Assembly: GCF_015553625.1 (NCBI RefSeq)
Contig: NZ_JADNGY010000007.1
Coordinates: 51,651 to 115,650, forward strand
Direction of reading: 5' to 3'
DNA from: Streptococcus australis
GTDB taxonomy: Bacteria; Bacillota; Bacilli; Lactobacillales; Streptococcaceae
Length of the DNA stretch: 64,000 nt
Part shown: positions 33,461 to 41,775 of the stretch, in pieces
How the letters are laid out: the number at the start of each line of letters is the position of its first letter
Position numbering within the stretch: position 1 is the stretch's first letter
Made by a program: the position numbers and the translations under genes
Notes under the pieces: generated by a model
The model's database searches: none
What the model saw: the letters and a program-made list of their open reading frames with translations, nothing else
Told to the model about the DNA's origin: nothing

Positions 33461-35671
33461 ATGATAACGTTACGAGAAGAGCATATCCAAAGTCTCCCCC
33501 AACTCTTTGTGGAAAAGAGAGATGGGCGGAAGGTCAAGTTTGATGTCGATAAAATTTACCGTGCTTTGGTCAAAGCGACAGAAGAAGTGGCCGGTCTCAC
33601 TCCAGCCTTGGAAGCGAAATTAGAAACCGTAACAGACCGGATTGTGGCTGAAATTTTGGAACGCTTCCCTCGTGGCGTAAAAATCTACGAGATTCAAAAT
33701 GTCGTTGAACACGAGTTGCTGCAAGCCAATGAATATGCGATTGCCGAGAGCTATATTACCTATCGCACGCAGCGTGATTTTGAGCGCTCAAAGGCAACGG
33801 ATATCAACTTTACCATCGGCAAGCTACTCAACAAGGACCAAGCTGTCGTTAATGAAAATGCCAATAAGGACAGCGACGTTTTTAATACCCAGCGCGATTT
33901 GACAGCAGGAATTGTCGGCAAGTCTATTGGTCTTAAAATGTTGCCCAAACACGTAGCCAATGCCCACCAAAAAGGGGATATCCACTACCATGATTTGGAT
34001 TATAGTCCTTACACTCCGATGACCAACTGTTGTTTGATCGATTTTGAAGGCATGCTACGCAATGGTTTTAAGATTGGGAATGCAGAAGTAGAAAGTCCTA
34101 AGTCCATCCAAACTGCAACGGCTCAGATCTCGCAAATCATTGCCAATGTAGCCTCTAGCCAGTATGGGGGTTGCTCAGCAGACCGGATCGACGAGGTCTT
34201 GGCTCCTTATGCAGAAAAGAATTATCAGAAGCACTTGAAAGATGCAGAGGAGTGGGTTCTCCCTGAAAAACTCGAGGACTATGCTTGGCAGAAAACGAAA
34301 AAGGACATCTATGATGCCATGCAGTCCTTGGAGTACGAGATCAATACCCTCTTTACCTCAAATGGGCAAACGCCCTTTACTTCGCTTGGCTTTGGTCTTG
34401 GAACCAATCGCTTCGAACGGGAAATTCAAAAGGCCATTCTGGAAATTCGAATCAAGGGACTTGGTTCAGAACACAGGACCGCTATTTTCCCTAAGTTGAT
34501 TTTCAGTTTAAAAAGAGGCCTCAACTTAGAACCAGGTAGTCCCAACTACGACATCAAGCAGTTGGCCTTGGAATGTGCGACCAAGCGCATGTACCCAGAC
34601 GTTTTGTCTTATGACAAGATTGTCGAGTTGACGGGTTCCTTCAAGGTGCCCATGGGTTGTCGCTCTTTCCTCCAAGGGTGGAAGGACGAAAATGGCGTTG
34701 AAGTCAATTCTGGTCGGATGAACCTAGGGGTTGTGACAGTCAATCTCCCTCGGATTGCCTTGGAGTCAGAAGGGAATAAAGAAAAGTTCTGGGAAATTTT
34801 TAATGAACGGATGAACATCGCTGAAGATGCCTTGGTTTACCGGGTGGAACGCACCAAAGAAGCGACACCAGCTAATGCGCCGATTCTCTACCAATATGGG
34901 GCTTTCGGGAAACGCTTGGGCAAGTACGATCAGGTAGATCAGCTCTTCCGTCATCGCAGAGCAACTGTTTCTCTTGGCTATATCGGACTCTATGAAGTTG
35001 CAACCGTCTTTTATGGTCCAAATTGGGAAGCAAATCCAGAAGCCAAACAATTTACAATCGCCATCATCAAGGATATGAAGAAGCGGGTCGAAGAATGGTC
35101 CGACCAGTATGGCTACCACTTCTCGATTTATTCGACGCCGTCAGAAAGCTTGACAGATCGCTTCTGTCGCATGGATACGGAGAAATTTGGTCAGGTTCCG
35201 GATATCACAGACAAGGAATATTACACCAATAGTTTCCACTACGATGTTCGCAAGAACCCAACTCCATTTGAGAAACTGGATTTTGAAAAAGTCTATCCAG
35301 AAGCAGGGGCCTCCGGTGGCTTTATCCACTATTGCGAGTATCCAGTGCTCCAACAAAATCCAAAAGCCCTAGAGGCGGTTTGGGATTATGCCTATGACCG
35401 GGTCGGTTATCTCGGAACCAATACACCGATTGACCGTTGCTACAAGTGTGACTTCGAAGGGGACTTCACACCAACCGAGCGTGGTTTTACTTGCCCAAAC
35501 TGTGGCAATAGTGATCCCAAGACAGTAGATGTGGTCAAACGGACCTGCGGCTATCTCGGAAATCCTCAAGCTCGCCCCATGGTCAATGGCCGCCATAAGG
35601 AAATAGCTGCACGGGTGAAACACATGAATGGCTCCACGATCAAATCAGCTGGACAGCAAGTGACAGATTAG
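33461..35671 (+). CDS. nrdD: Anaerobic ribonucleoside-triphosphate reductase
   Basis: This 736-aa class III reductase has an N-terminal ATP-cone (VEKRDGRKVKFDVDKIYRAL, about residues 13-32), a glycyl-radical catalytic barrel, a zinc site CYKC...CPNC near residues 660-690 and the C-terminal glycyl-radical loop RTCGYLGNPQARP. It makes dNTPs without oxygen and needs NrdG for activation. I start it at ATG 33461 (MITLREEH); an in-frame GTG upstream overlaps the promoter. The ribosome site (GGGCGAG) is weaker than usual here. Confidence 0.95.
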   Translation: MITLREEHIQSLPQLFVEKRDGRKVKFDVDKIYRALVKATEEVAGLTPALEAKLETVTDRIVAEILERFPRGVKIYEIQNVVEHELLQANEYAIAESYITYRTQRDFERSKATDINFTIGKLLNKDQAVVNENANKDSDVFNTQRDLTAGIVGKSIGLKMLPKHVANAHQKGDIHYHDLDYSPYTPMTNCCLIDFEGMLRNGFKIGNAEVESPKSIQTATAQISQIIANVASSQYGGCSADRIDEVLAPYAEKNYQKHLKDAEEWVLPEKLEDYAWQKTKKDIYDAMQSLEYEINTLFTSNGQTPFTSLGFGLGTNRFEREIQKAILEIRIKGLGSEHRTAIFPKLIFSLKRGLNLEPGSPNYDIKQLALECATKRMYPDVLSYDKIVELTGSFKVPMGCRSFLQGWKDENGVEVNSGRMNLGVVTVNLPRIALESEGNKEKFWEIFNERMNIAEDALVYRVERTKEATPANAPILYQYGAFGKRLGKYDQVDQLFRHRRATVSLGYIGLYEVATVFYGPNWEANPEAKQFTIAIIKDMKKRVEEWSDQYGYHFSIYSTPSESLTDRFCRMDTEKFGQVPDITDKEYYTNSFHYDVRKNPTPFEKLDFEKVYPEAGASGGFIHYCEYPVLQQNPKALEAVWDYAYDRVGYLGTNTPIDRCYKCDFEGDFTPTERGFTCPNCGNSDPKTVDVVKRTCGYLGNPQARPMVNGRHKEIAARVKHMNGSTIKSAGQQVTD

Positions 35672-35683
35672 AAAAGGAAGATT

Positions 35684-35824
35684 ATGGGAAAATACCAATT
35701 AGACGATAAAGGCAAGGCCCAGGTTCAACGATTCCACGAAAAGCATTCGACAGGTGGAGTCAATAAAAAAGACCGCGTGGCCAGCCTAAGAGAGAAATTT
35801 TTAAAAAAGGCTAAGAAAAAATAA
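35684..35824 (+). CDS. Small basic protein of the nrdD-nrdG cluster (46 aa)
   Basis: This 46-aa Lys-rich protein begins MGKYQLDDKGKAQVQRFHEK and ends in a run of lysines. AAAGGAAG lies upstream, 12 bp after nrdD. A small conserved gene occupies the same place in other streptococci. The function is unknown; the charge suggests nucleic acid or ribosome binding, but that is only a guess. Confidence 0.8.
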   Translation: MGKYQLDDKGKAQVQRFHEKHSTGGVNKKDRVASLREKFLKKAKKK

Positions 35825-35826
35825 AA

Positions 35827-35848
35827 GTGAGAGTCCGCTCTCGCTTTT
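35827..35848 (+). terminator. Hairpin after the small nrd-cluster gene
   Basis: GTGAGAG and CTCTCGC (one G-U pair) with a TCCG loop are followed by TTTT. It may act as a partial attenuator, since the same-strand GNAT gene begins 22 bp later. Confidence 0.55.
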
Positions 35849-35869
35849 CTCGTATGGGGGGAGGTAAAG

Positions 35870-36370
35870 ATGGAACTACGCAGACCGACTCTAGCAGATA
35901 AAGAAACTGTATTAGACATGATGGCAGAGTTTGAAGCGAATCAATCAGCTCACGATGGCGGATTTTGGGATGCTGAGAATTTTGTTTATGAAGAGTGGTT
36001 GGAAAGTAATCAGAATCATGAAATGGGGATTAATTTGCCTGAAGGGTGGGTGCCTGATATTCAGTTAGTTGCTTTTTCGAGAGATGGACAAGCCGTAGGG
36101 TTTCTCAATCTGAGATTGCGTCTTAGTGACTATTTGCTGGAGGTAGGTGGTCATATTGGCTATAGTATCCGTCCCTCTGCGCGTGGGCAAGGATTGGCAA
36201 AAGAGCAGCTGCGGCAAGGATTGCAAGTAGCCAAAAGTAAAAATATCAAACGTGCTTTAGTGACTTGTGATAGTGACAATGCTGCCAGTCGAGCAGTGAT
36301 TCTGACTAATGGCGGAGCTTTAGAGGATGTTCGAGGCGGGAAAGAGCGCTATTGGATTGATTTAGATTGA
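35870..36370 (+). CDS. GNAT acetyltransferase, first of a tandem pair
   Basis: This 166-aa protein has GNAT features: central strand QAVGFLNLRL, the acetyl-CoA loop IGYSIRPSARGQGLAKEQLRQGL (split over about 98-120) and the DSDNAASRAVILTNGG helix. It is clearly paralogous to the next gene, with the same NLPEGWVPxIQ and GGHIGYSIRPS motifs. GGGGAGG precedes the ATG. The substrate is unknown. Confidence 0.87.
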   Translation: MELRRPTLADKETVLDMMAEFEANQSAHDGGFWDAENFVYEEWLESNQNHEMGINLPEGWVPDIQLVAFSRDGQAVGFLNLRLRLSDYLLEVGGHIGYSIRPSARGQGLAKEQLRQGLQVAKSKNIKRALVTCDSDNAASRAVILTNGGALEDVRGGKERYWIDLD

Positions 36371-36379
36371 GGAAAGTTT

Positions 36380-36898
36380 ATGAAGTTACAACGACCAACT
36401 TTAGAAGATAAAGACGCGATTTTAGAGATGATTGCTGAGTTCGATGCTGCAAAATCCTATATGCACGGTGGCATGGGCTCCACTTGGAAGCGAGCAAAGG
36501 ATTTTGCGGATTGGTTGCGAATCGTAGAGCAGCAGGAGGATACTGAGAATCTGCCAGAAGGCTGGGTTCCTACCATTCAATTTTTATCCTTTGATGAGAC
36601 TGGCTACCCTCTGGGCTTTTTAGCCCTGCGCTTGTCCTTGAATGACAAATTATTTGTAGAGGGTGGTCACATTGGCTATTCCATCCGGCCCAGTCAACGC
36701 AGAAAGGGCTTGGCTAAGTTGCAGCTAGAGCTAGGACTAGCAGAGGCTCGAAAACAAGGACTAGAACGAGTGCTGATTACCTGTGATGAAGACAACGAAG
36801 CTAGCCGTCGCACGATTCTATCTGCTGGCGGTGTTTACGAAAATACAATCGACAGAAGTCAGCGCTACTGGATAGAGTTAGATGGGGAGGTGTCATGA
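36380..36898 (+). CDS. GNAT acetyltransferase, second of a tandem pair
   Basis: This 172-aa paralogue of the preceding gene has the acetyl-CoA loop IGYSIRPSQRRKGLAKLQL and the DEDNEASRRTILSAGG helix. It starts 9 bp after its neighbour and overlaps nrdG by 4 bp (ATGA), so it is translated with the reductase activase. One GNAT gene lies between nrdD and nrdG in pneumococcus; the doubling here looks like a local duplication. Confidence 0.87.
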   Translation: MKLQRPTLEDKDAILEMIAEFDAAKSYMHGGMGSTWKRAKDFADWLRIVEQQEDTENLPEGWVPTIQFLSFDETGYPLGFLALRLSLNDKLFVEGGHIGYSIRPSQRRKGLAKLQLELGLAEARKQGLERVLITCDEDNEASRRTILSAGGVYENTIDRSQRYWIELDGEVS

Positions 36899-37485
36899 AC
36901 AATCCCAAACCTCAAGAATGGAAAAGTGAGGAGCTGAGTAAGGGGCGAATCATTGACTATAAGGCCTTTAACTTTGTGGATGGCGAAGGCGTCCGCAACT
37001 CCCTCTATGTCAGTGGCTGTATGTTTCACTGTGAAGGCTGCTATAATGAAGCAACTTGGTCTTTCAACGCTGGCATTCCCTATACCAAAGAGTTAGAAGA
37101 ACAGATCATGGCTGATCTGGCCCAACCCTATGTTCAGGGCTTGACCCTGCTTGGGGGTGAACCTTTTCTCAACACTGGCATCCTGCTGCCCTTGGTCAAG
37201 CGGGTGAAAAGAGAGTTGCCTGACAAAGATATCTGGTCTTGGACCGGCTACACCTGGGAAGAAATGATGCTGGAAACACCGGACAAACTGGAGCTGCTTT
37301 CGCTGATTGATATTCTGGTGGATGGTCGCTATGATAAGAGCAAACGCAACCTCATGTTGCAGTTTCGTGGCTCTTCCAACCAGCGGATCATCGATGTCCA
37401 ACAGTCCCTCAAAGAAGGAAAAGTCGTCATCTGGGACAAGCTCAATGATGGCAAGGAATCCTATGAACAAGTGAAAAGAGAGTAG
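36895..37485 (+). CDS. nrdG: Anaerobic ribonucleotide reductase activating protein
   Basis: This 196-aa radical-SAM enzyme has the 4Fe-4S motif CMFHCEGC (CxxxCxxC, about residues 42-49) and the GGEPF segment (about 87-91). It generates the glycyl radical on NrdD. Translation is coupled to the upstream GNAT gene by the ATGA overlap, with GGGGAGG as ribosome site. Confidence 0.95.
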   Translation: MNNPKPQEWKSEELSKGRIIDYKAFNFVDGEGVRNSLYVSGCMFHCEGCYNEATWSFNAGIPYTKELEEQIMADLAQPYVQGLTLLGGEPFLNTGILLPLVKRVKRELPDKDIWSWTGYTWEEMMLETPDKLELLSLIDILVDGRYDKSKRNLMLQFRGSSNQRIIDVQQSLKEGKVVIWDKLNDGKESYEQVKRE

Positions 37486-37606
37486 CAAGAGTCGGAGGGC
37501 AAATAAATTGATGAAGAGAGGTTTTCGTGGTTTTTCAGTTTGCAAGAAGGGGGCTCTTTTTTCAGACAATTTCATTCTCACTGATAAAATTCAGAAGGAT
37601 TCATGG

Positions 37607-37612
37607 TATAAT
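37607..37612 (+). promoter_or_regulatory. Extended -10 promoter of thrC
   Basis: TATAAT preceded by TGG lies 68 bp upstream of the start. The leader contains no T-box-like structure that I can see. Confidence 0.6.
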
Positions 37613-37680
37613 GGAATGGATTGTACGAAAGTTAGAGTGATCCAACTCGTACATTTAAGGAACAGAATGAGGAAATTGAC

Positions 37681-39165
37681 ATGACATTAGTTTATCAATC
37701 AACGCGTGATGCGAAAAATACCGTAACAGCCAGCCAAGCGATTTTGCAAGGTTTGGCAACAGATGGAGGCTTATTTACTCCAGTTAGCTATCCAAAGGTA
37801 GATTTGGATTTTGACACATTGAAAGACGCTTCTTACCAAGAAGTAGCTAAGCTTGTCTTGTCAGCTTTCTTGGATGACTTTACAGCAGAAGAGTTGGACT
37901 ACTGTATCACCAACGCCTATGACAGCAAGTTTGATACGCCAGCCATTGCTCCTCTTGTGAAACTAGATGGCCAATACAACTTGGAATTGTTCCACGGTTC
38001 AACCATTGCCTTCAAGGATATGGCCTTGTCTATCTTGCCTTACTTTATGACAACGGCAGCTAAGAAACACGGCTTGGAAAACAAGATTGTCATCTTGACA
38101 GCGACGTCTGGAGATACTGGGAAAGCTGCTATGGCAGGTTTTGCGGATGTTCCAGGTACGGAAATTATCGTCTTTTATCCAAAAGATGGTGTCAGCAAGG
38201 TCCAAGAGTTGCAAATGACCACTCAAACGGGTGAAAATACCCATGTCATCGCCATTGATGGAAACTTTGACGATGCCCAAACCAATGTGAAACATATGTT
38301 CAATGATGTGGCTCTTCGTGAGAAATTGGCAGCCAACAAGCTTCAGTTCTCATCAGCTAACTCTATGAATATCGGTCGTTTGGTCCCACAGATTGTCTAT
38401 TATGTTTATGCCTACGCTCAGCTTGTTAAAACTGGCGAAATTAATGCTGGTGACAAGGTTAACTTTACTGTTCCAACAGGAAACTTTGGAAATATCTTAG
38501 CTGCCTTTTACGCAAAACAAATCGGCCTACCAGTCGGCAAGTTGATCTGTGCTTCAAATGACAACAATGTCTTGACAGACTTCTTTAAAACTCGTGTCTA
38601 TGACAAGAAGCGTGAATTCAAGGTAACCACTAGTCCATCTATGGATATCTTAGTATCTTCAAACTTGGAGCGTTTGATTTTCCATCTTTTGGGAAATGAT
38701 GCGGTTAAGACGGCTGAACTCATGACTGCCTTGAATACGCAAGGTCAGTATGAATTGACAGATTTTGATGAAGAAATCCTTGACCTCTTTGCAGCTGAGT
38801 ATGCGACGGAAGCGGAAACAGCAGCAGAAATTAAGCGTGTTTATGAGTCAGATTCTTATATTGAGGACCCTCATACAGCGGTTGCTTCAGCAGTTTATAA
38901 AAAATACCAAGCAGCGACAGGCGATGCGGCCAAGACCGTAATTGCATCAACAGCTAGTCCTTACAAATTCCCAGTGGTTGCGGTGGAAGCTGTAACAGGG
39001 AAATCAGGTTTGAGCGACTTTGAAGCCTTGGCTCAATTACATGAAATCTCAGGTGTAGCCTTGCCACCAGCAGTGGATGGTCTCGAAACTGCTCCAGTTC
39101 GTCACAAGACAACTGTTGCAGCAACAGATATGCAGGCTGCAGTTGAAGCCTATTTGGGATTGTAA
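37681..39165 (+). CDS. thrC: Threonine synthase
   Basis: This 494-aa PLP enzyme converts O-phosphohomoserine to threonine. The PLP lysine lies in HGSTIAFKDMAL (about residues 100-111), and the phosphate-binding TATSGDTGKAAMAGF and the FTVPTGNFGN segments are present. The length fits the longer bacterial/fungal type. It is a single-gene unit with its own promoter and a downstream hairpin. Confidence 0.95.
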   Translation: MTLVYQSTRDAKNTVTASQAILQGLATDGGLFTPVSYPKVDLDFDTLKDASYQEVAKLVLSAFLDDFTAEELDYCITNAYDSKFDTPAIAPLVKLDGQYNLELFHGSTIAFKDMALSILPYFMTTAAKKHGLENKIVILTATSGDTGKAAMAGFADVPGTEIIVFYPKDGVSKVQELQMTTQTGENTHVIAIDGNFDDAQTNVKHMFNDVALREKLAANKLQFSSANSMNIGRLVPQIVYYVYAYAQLVKTGEINAGDKVNFTVPTGNFGNILAAFYAKQIGLPVGKLICASNDNNVLTDFFKTRVYDKKREFKVTTSPSMDILVSSNLERLIFHLLGNDAVKTAELMTALNTQGQYELTDFDEEILDLFAAEYATEAETAAEIKRVYESDSYIEDPHTAVASAVYKKYQAATGDAAKTVIASTASPYKFPVVAVEAVTGKSGLSDFEALAQLHEISGVALPPAVDGLETAPVRHKTTVAATDMQAAVEAYLGL

Positions 39166-39240
39166 GTGGGAGTCCCAAAATTAGAAAGCAGAAGTCTCTA
39201 GGACTTGACTGAATAAATCTCACAATAGTTCTACAAGCAG

Positions 39241-39272
39241 AACTCAGTTAGGCAACTAGCTGAGTTTCTTTT
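39241..39272 (+). terminator. thrC terminator
   Basis: AACTCAG and CTGAGTT form a 7-bp stem, extended by partial pairing of TTAG / CTAG, then TTTCTTTT. Confidence 0.7.
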
Positions 39273-39287
39273 CATCAGGAGGAAAGT

Positions 39288-40571
39288 GTGTCACGTCAAC
39301 AACAAGTAGATCGACAAATTTTAAGAATTGCCCTTCCAGCCATCGGAGAAAACTTTCTCCAAATGCTCATGGGGATGGTAGATAGCTACTTGGTTGCTCA
39401 GTTGGGTTTAGTAGCTGTATCGGGTGTATCCGTTGCAGGCAATATCATTACGATTTACCAAGCTATTTTTATCGCTCTTGGAGCAGCGGTCGTGAGTCTC
39501 TTATCTAAAAGTATGGGACAAAAAGATCAGAAAGCCATAGCTCGTCAGGCGACTGAATCTATTAAAGTCACGGTTTTATTAAGTTGTATCTTGGGGGTCT
39601 TATCCCTCTGCTTTGGCAAGGAATTGATTGCCCTCTTGGGGGTTGAAGCAGCGGTTGCAGAAGCCGGAGGAATTTATTTATCCCTTGTCGGAGGAAGTAT
39701 TTTGCTTTTAGGTCTGATGACGACCTTGGGAGCCCTAGTCCGTGTGGCCCATAACCCGCGACTACCCATGTATGTCAGTTTGTTGACCAATGTTTTGAAT
39801 GCTCTATTATCGAGCATCTTGATCTTTGTTTTTGGGCTGGGCATCGCCGGGGCTGCCTTAGGAACGGTTCTCTCTCGCTTATTAGGGGCTTTCTTGCTCT
39901 GGCGTCAGGTTCAACTTCCCTTTGCTCCTTTTCGTTGGGGCTTGGATCGAGACTTGCTCTCCCTTGCTTTGCCTGCTGCTGGTGAGCGCCTCATGATGCG
40001 AGCAGGGGATATTGTCATCATTGCTATGGTGGCCGTTTTTGGTACTAGAGCGGTAGCTGGGAATGCTATTGGGGAAGTCTTGACCCAGTTCAACTATATG
40101 CCGGTCTTTGGGATTGCGACAGCGACAGTCATGTTGGTCGCCAAAAGTTTGGGACAGAATGATTTACAAGGGATCAAGCAAATCATCAGTAGGAGTTTTT
40201 GGATTTCCTTTCTCACCATGCTTCCCCTCGCCCTTACCATCTTCTTGTTTGGAAGTCCTTTGACAGCCCTTTACACTAAGGATCCAGGAGCCCTTGCTGC
40301 CTCCTTATCCGTCATTTTGTTCTCTTTACTTGGAACGCCTCTGACAGCTGGGACCGTCATCTATACCGCGGTCTGGCAAGGGTTAGGCAACGCGCGTCTT
40401 CCCTTCTATGCGACCACTATCGGCATGTGGGTGATTCGGATTGGCTCAGGTTATCTGATGGGGGTTAGCCTCGGTTGGGGCTTGCCAGGGATTTGGGCTG
40501 GTACCCTTTTGGACAATGGATTTCGCTGGATTTTCTTAAAAACACTCTATCATCGGACATGGAAGGAATAA
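39288..40571 (+). CDS. MATE-family efflux transporter
   Basis: This 427-aa protein has 12 membrane helices in two similar halves, each starting with an ALPAxGE motif (ALPAIGENFLQML near residue 15 and ALPAAGERLMMRAG near 229). MATE carriers expel cationic drugs or metabolites in exchange for Na+ or H+. It starts at GTG with AGGAGGAAA upstream. The HAD phosphatase gene follows 5 bp later. Confidence 0.88.
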   Translation: MSRQQQVDRQILRIALPAIGENFLQMLMGMVDSYLVAQLGLVAVSGVSVAGNIITIYQAIFIALGAAVVSLLSKSMGQKDQKAIARQATESIKVTVLLSCILGVLSLCFGKELIALLGVEAAVAEAGGIYLSLVGGSILLLGLMTTLGALVRVAHNPRLPMYVSLLTNVLNALLSSILIFVFGLGIAGAALGTVLSRLLGAFLLWRQVQLPFAPFRWGLDRDLLSLALPAAGERLMMRAGDIVIIAMVAVFGTRAVAGNAIGEVLTQFNYMPVFGIATATVMLVAKSLGQNDLQGIKQIISRSFWISFLTMLPLALTIFLFGSPLTALYTKDPGALAASLSVILFSLLGTPLTAGTVIYTAVWQGLGNARLPFYATTIGMWVIRIGSGYLMGVSLGWGLPGIWAGTLLDNGFRWIFLKTLYHRTWKE

Positions 40572-40576
40572 AATGT

Positions 40577-41200
40577 ATGACACGAGCTTTTATTTGGGAT
40601 TTGGATGGAACTCTTTTGGATTCTTATGAAGCTATTTTAGATGGGATTGCTGAGACTTATGCGCATTACTCTTTGGACTTTGATCGAGAAGCGGTCCATG
40701 CCTTTATCCTTCAACAATCCGTCCAGGCACTTCTTGAAGAAGTGGCTAGAGAACATGGTTTGGATGCGGAAGAAATGAATCGTTATCGCGCGTCTAGCCT
40801 GCGTGAGAAAAATGCCCAAGTGCATCTGATGTCAGGAGCTAGAGACATTCTAGCTTGGGCCAAAGAGGAAGGGATTGTCCAATTCGTCTATACCCACAAG
40901 GGGAAAAATGCTTATCCAATTCTGGAAGATCTAGGGATCTTATCCTATTTCCAAGAGGTTGTCACAACGGACAATGGCTTTCGAAGAAAACCAGATCCAG
41001 AAGGAGTCGATTATCTAGTGGATAAGTATCAACTGGATCGGAGTGAGACCTATTATATTGGAGATCGAACCTTGGATGTTGATCTGGCAGACAATGCAAG
41101 AATCGGGAGTATTAATTTTTTGGATTACAAGCCGGATGTCAATCATGCGATTCGTCATTTGGATGACATTCGCCTCTATTTTGAAGAAGAAAAAAGTTAA
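40577..41200 (+). CDS. HAD-family phosphatase (phosphoglycolate phosphatase-like)
   Basis: This 207-aa protein has the nucleophile motif DLDGTLLDS (residues 8-16), motif II Thr in YTHKG, motif III Lys in RRKPDPEG and motif IV GDRTLDVDLA. The start at 40577 has GGAAGGA 9 bp upstream; an earlier in-frame reading would overlap the MATE gene by about 100 bp. The substrate cannot be told from sequence. Confidence 0.9.
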   Translation: MTRAFIWDLDGTLLDSYEAILDGIAETYAHYSLDFDREAVHAFILQQSVQALLEEVAREHGLDAEEMNRYRASSLREKNAQVHLMSGARDILAWAKEEGIVQFVYTHKGKNAYPILEDLGILSYFQEVVTTDNGFRRKPDPEGVDYLVDKYQLDRSETYYIGDRTLDVDLADNARIGSINFLDYKPDVNHAIRHLDDIRLYFEEEKS

Positions 41201-41288
41201 CTTATTTAACAAAGCTAGGCTTCTTTGTTGCTGGAATGGCGCTATGAAAAGAATCCGTAAACAATTTGTTTTGGAAATGAAATAATTC

Positions 41289-41321
41289 CTTAAGAAATCT
41301 TTAAGATAAATCCGATATAAT
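41289..41321 (+). promoter_or_regulatory. CiaR box and promoter of the plus-strand csRNA
   Basis: CTTAAG-AAATC-TTTAAG (41289-41305) matches the CiaR direct repeat, followed after 10 bp by TATAAT (41316-41321). Confidence 0.9.
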
Positions 41322-41327
41322 AAAACC

Positions 41328-41424
41328 ATAAACAAAGACCTCCTAACTTTGTTTATGAAATCCTAAAACTTTTCTTTTTCATAATAATCTCCCTAAAAGG
41401 CCACCAAATCCGGTGGTCTTTTAC
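41328..41424 (+). ncRNA. csRNA-type small RNA (CiaR-dependent), plus strand
   Basis: The transcript would begin near AACAAAGACCTCCTAACTTTG, carrying the anti-Shine-Dalgarno CCTCCT between AAAG and CTTT, which pair weakly. It ends at the GGCCACC / GGTGG hairpin and a T-rich tail. It is the inverted homologue of the RNA at 17422-17516. csRNAs in streptococci repress competence and other targets under CiaRH control. Confidence 0.88.
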
Positions 41425-41561
41425 TTTGCTTTTCTTAGGGCTACGATGGCAAGGGCTCCATCTTCAGTTACCGGTCTGCAGCAAAAAACAACTGCATGCT
41501 TTGCGCCTCAGCTTTTAGTTTTCTTAAAGCTTTCTATAAGGAATGGTTTAGGTTTGAGCTG

Positions 41562-41567
41562 TATACT
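41562..41567 (+). promoter_or_regulatory. -10 box of the tiny ORF unit
   Basis: TATACT lies 32 bp upstream of the tiny ORF. A degenerate CiaR-like motif, TTAAAG-CTTTC-TATAAG (41524-41540), lies 21 bp further up, one helical turn further than in the two csRNA genes. Confidence 0.45.
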
Positions 41568-41599
41568 AAACTCATCCAATAAGAAATGAGGTACAGAAA

Positions 41600-41671
41600 A
41601 TGAAAATCTCAGTTAATTATCCAAAACGCTTTAAGAAATTGCCACAACAAGGTTCTTGTTACGGCGAATAA
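41600..41671 (+). CDS. Tiny ORF (23 aa) between csRNA and polA
   Basis: The predicted peptide begins MKISVNYPKRFKKLPQQG and ends in SCYGE. It is basic with one cysteine near the C-terminus and has no hydrophobic signal. A GAGGT ribosome site at 7 bp, a -10 box upstream and a perfect terminator downstream delimit a unit of about 160 nt. I do not recognise the peptide. It could be a signalling or modified peptide, a leader, or chance coding within a small RNA. Confidence 0.45.
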   Translation: MKISVNYPKRFKKLPQQGSCYGE

Positions 41672-41711
41672 ACACTTCTCTTCATTTTTCATAAGAAATT
41701 CCTAAAGAAGG

Positions 41712-41736
41712 CTCTACCCGAAAGGGTAGAGTTTTT
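41712..41736 (+). terminator. Terminator of the tiny ORF unit
   Basis: CTCTACCC and GGGTAGAG form a perfect 8-bp stem with a GAAA tetraloop, followed by TTTTT. Confidence 0.9.
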
Positions 41737-41763
41737 ATGTACCAGAGACCTTGTGATTCGTGG

Positions 41764-41769
41764 TATAAT
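41764..41769 (+). promoter_or_regulatory. polA promoter, extended -10 adjacent to the start codon
   Basis: TGGTATAAT ends 6 bp before the polA ATG, so the expected transcription start falls on or next to the A of ATG. Confidence 0.65.
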
Positions 41770-41775
41770 AAGCCT

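Noticed and set aside
41658..41671. A late competence (ComX) box near TACGGCGAATA at the end of the tiny ORF
   Set aside because: The consensus TACGAATA is interrupted by extra bases, and no gene is suitably placed downstream.
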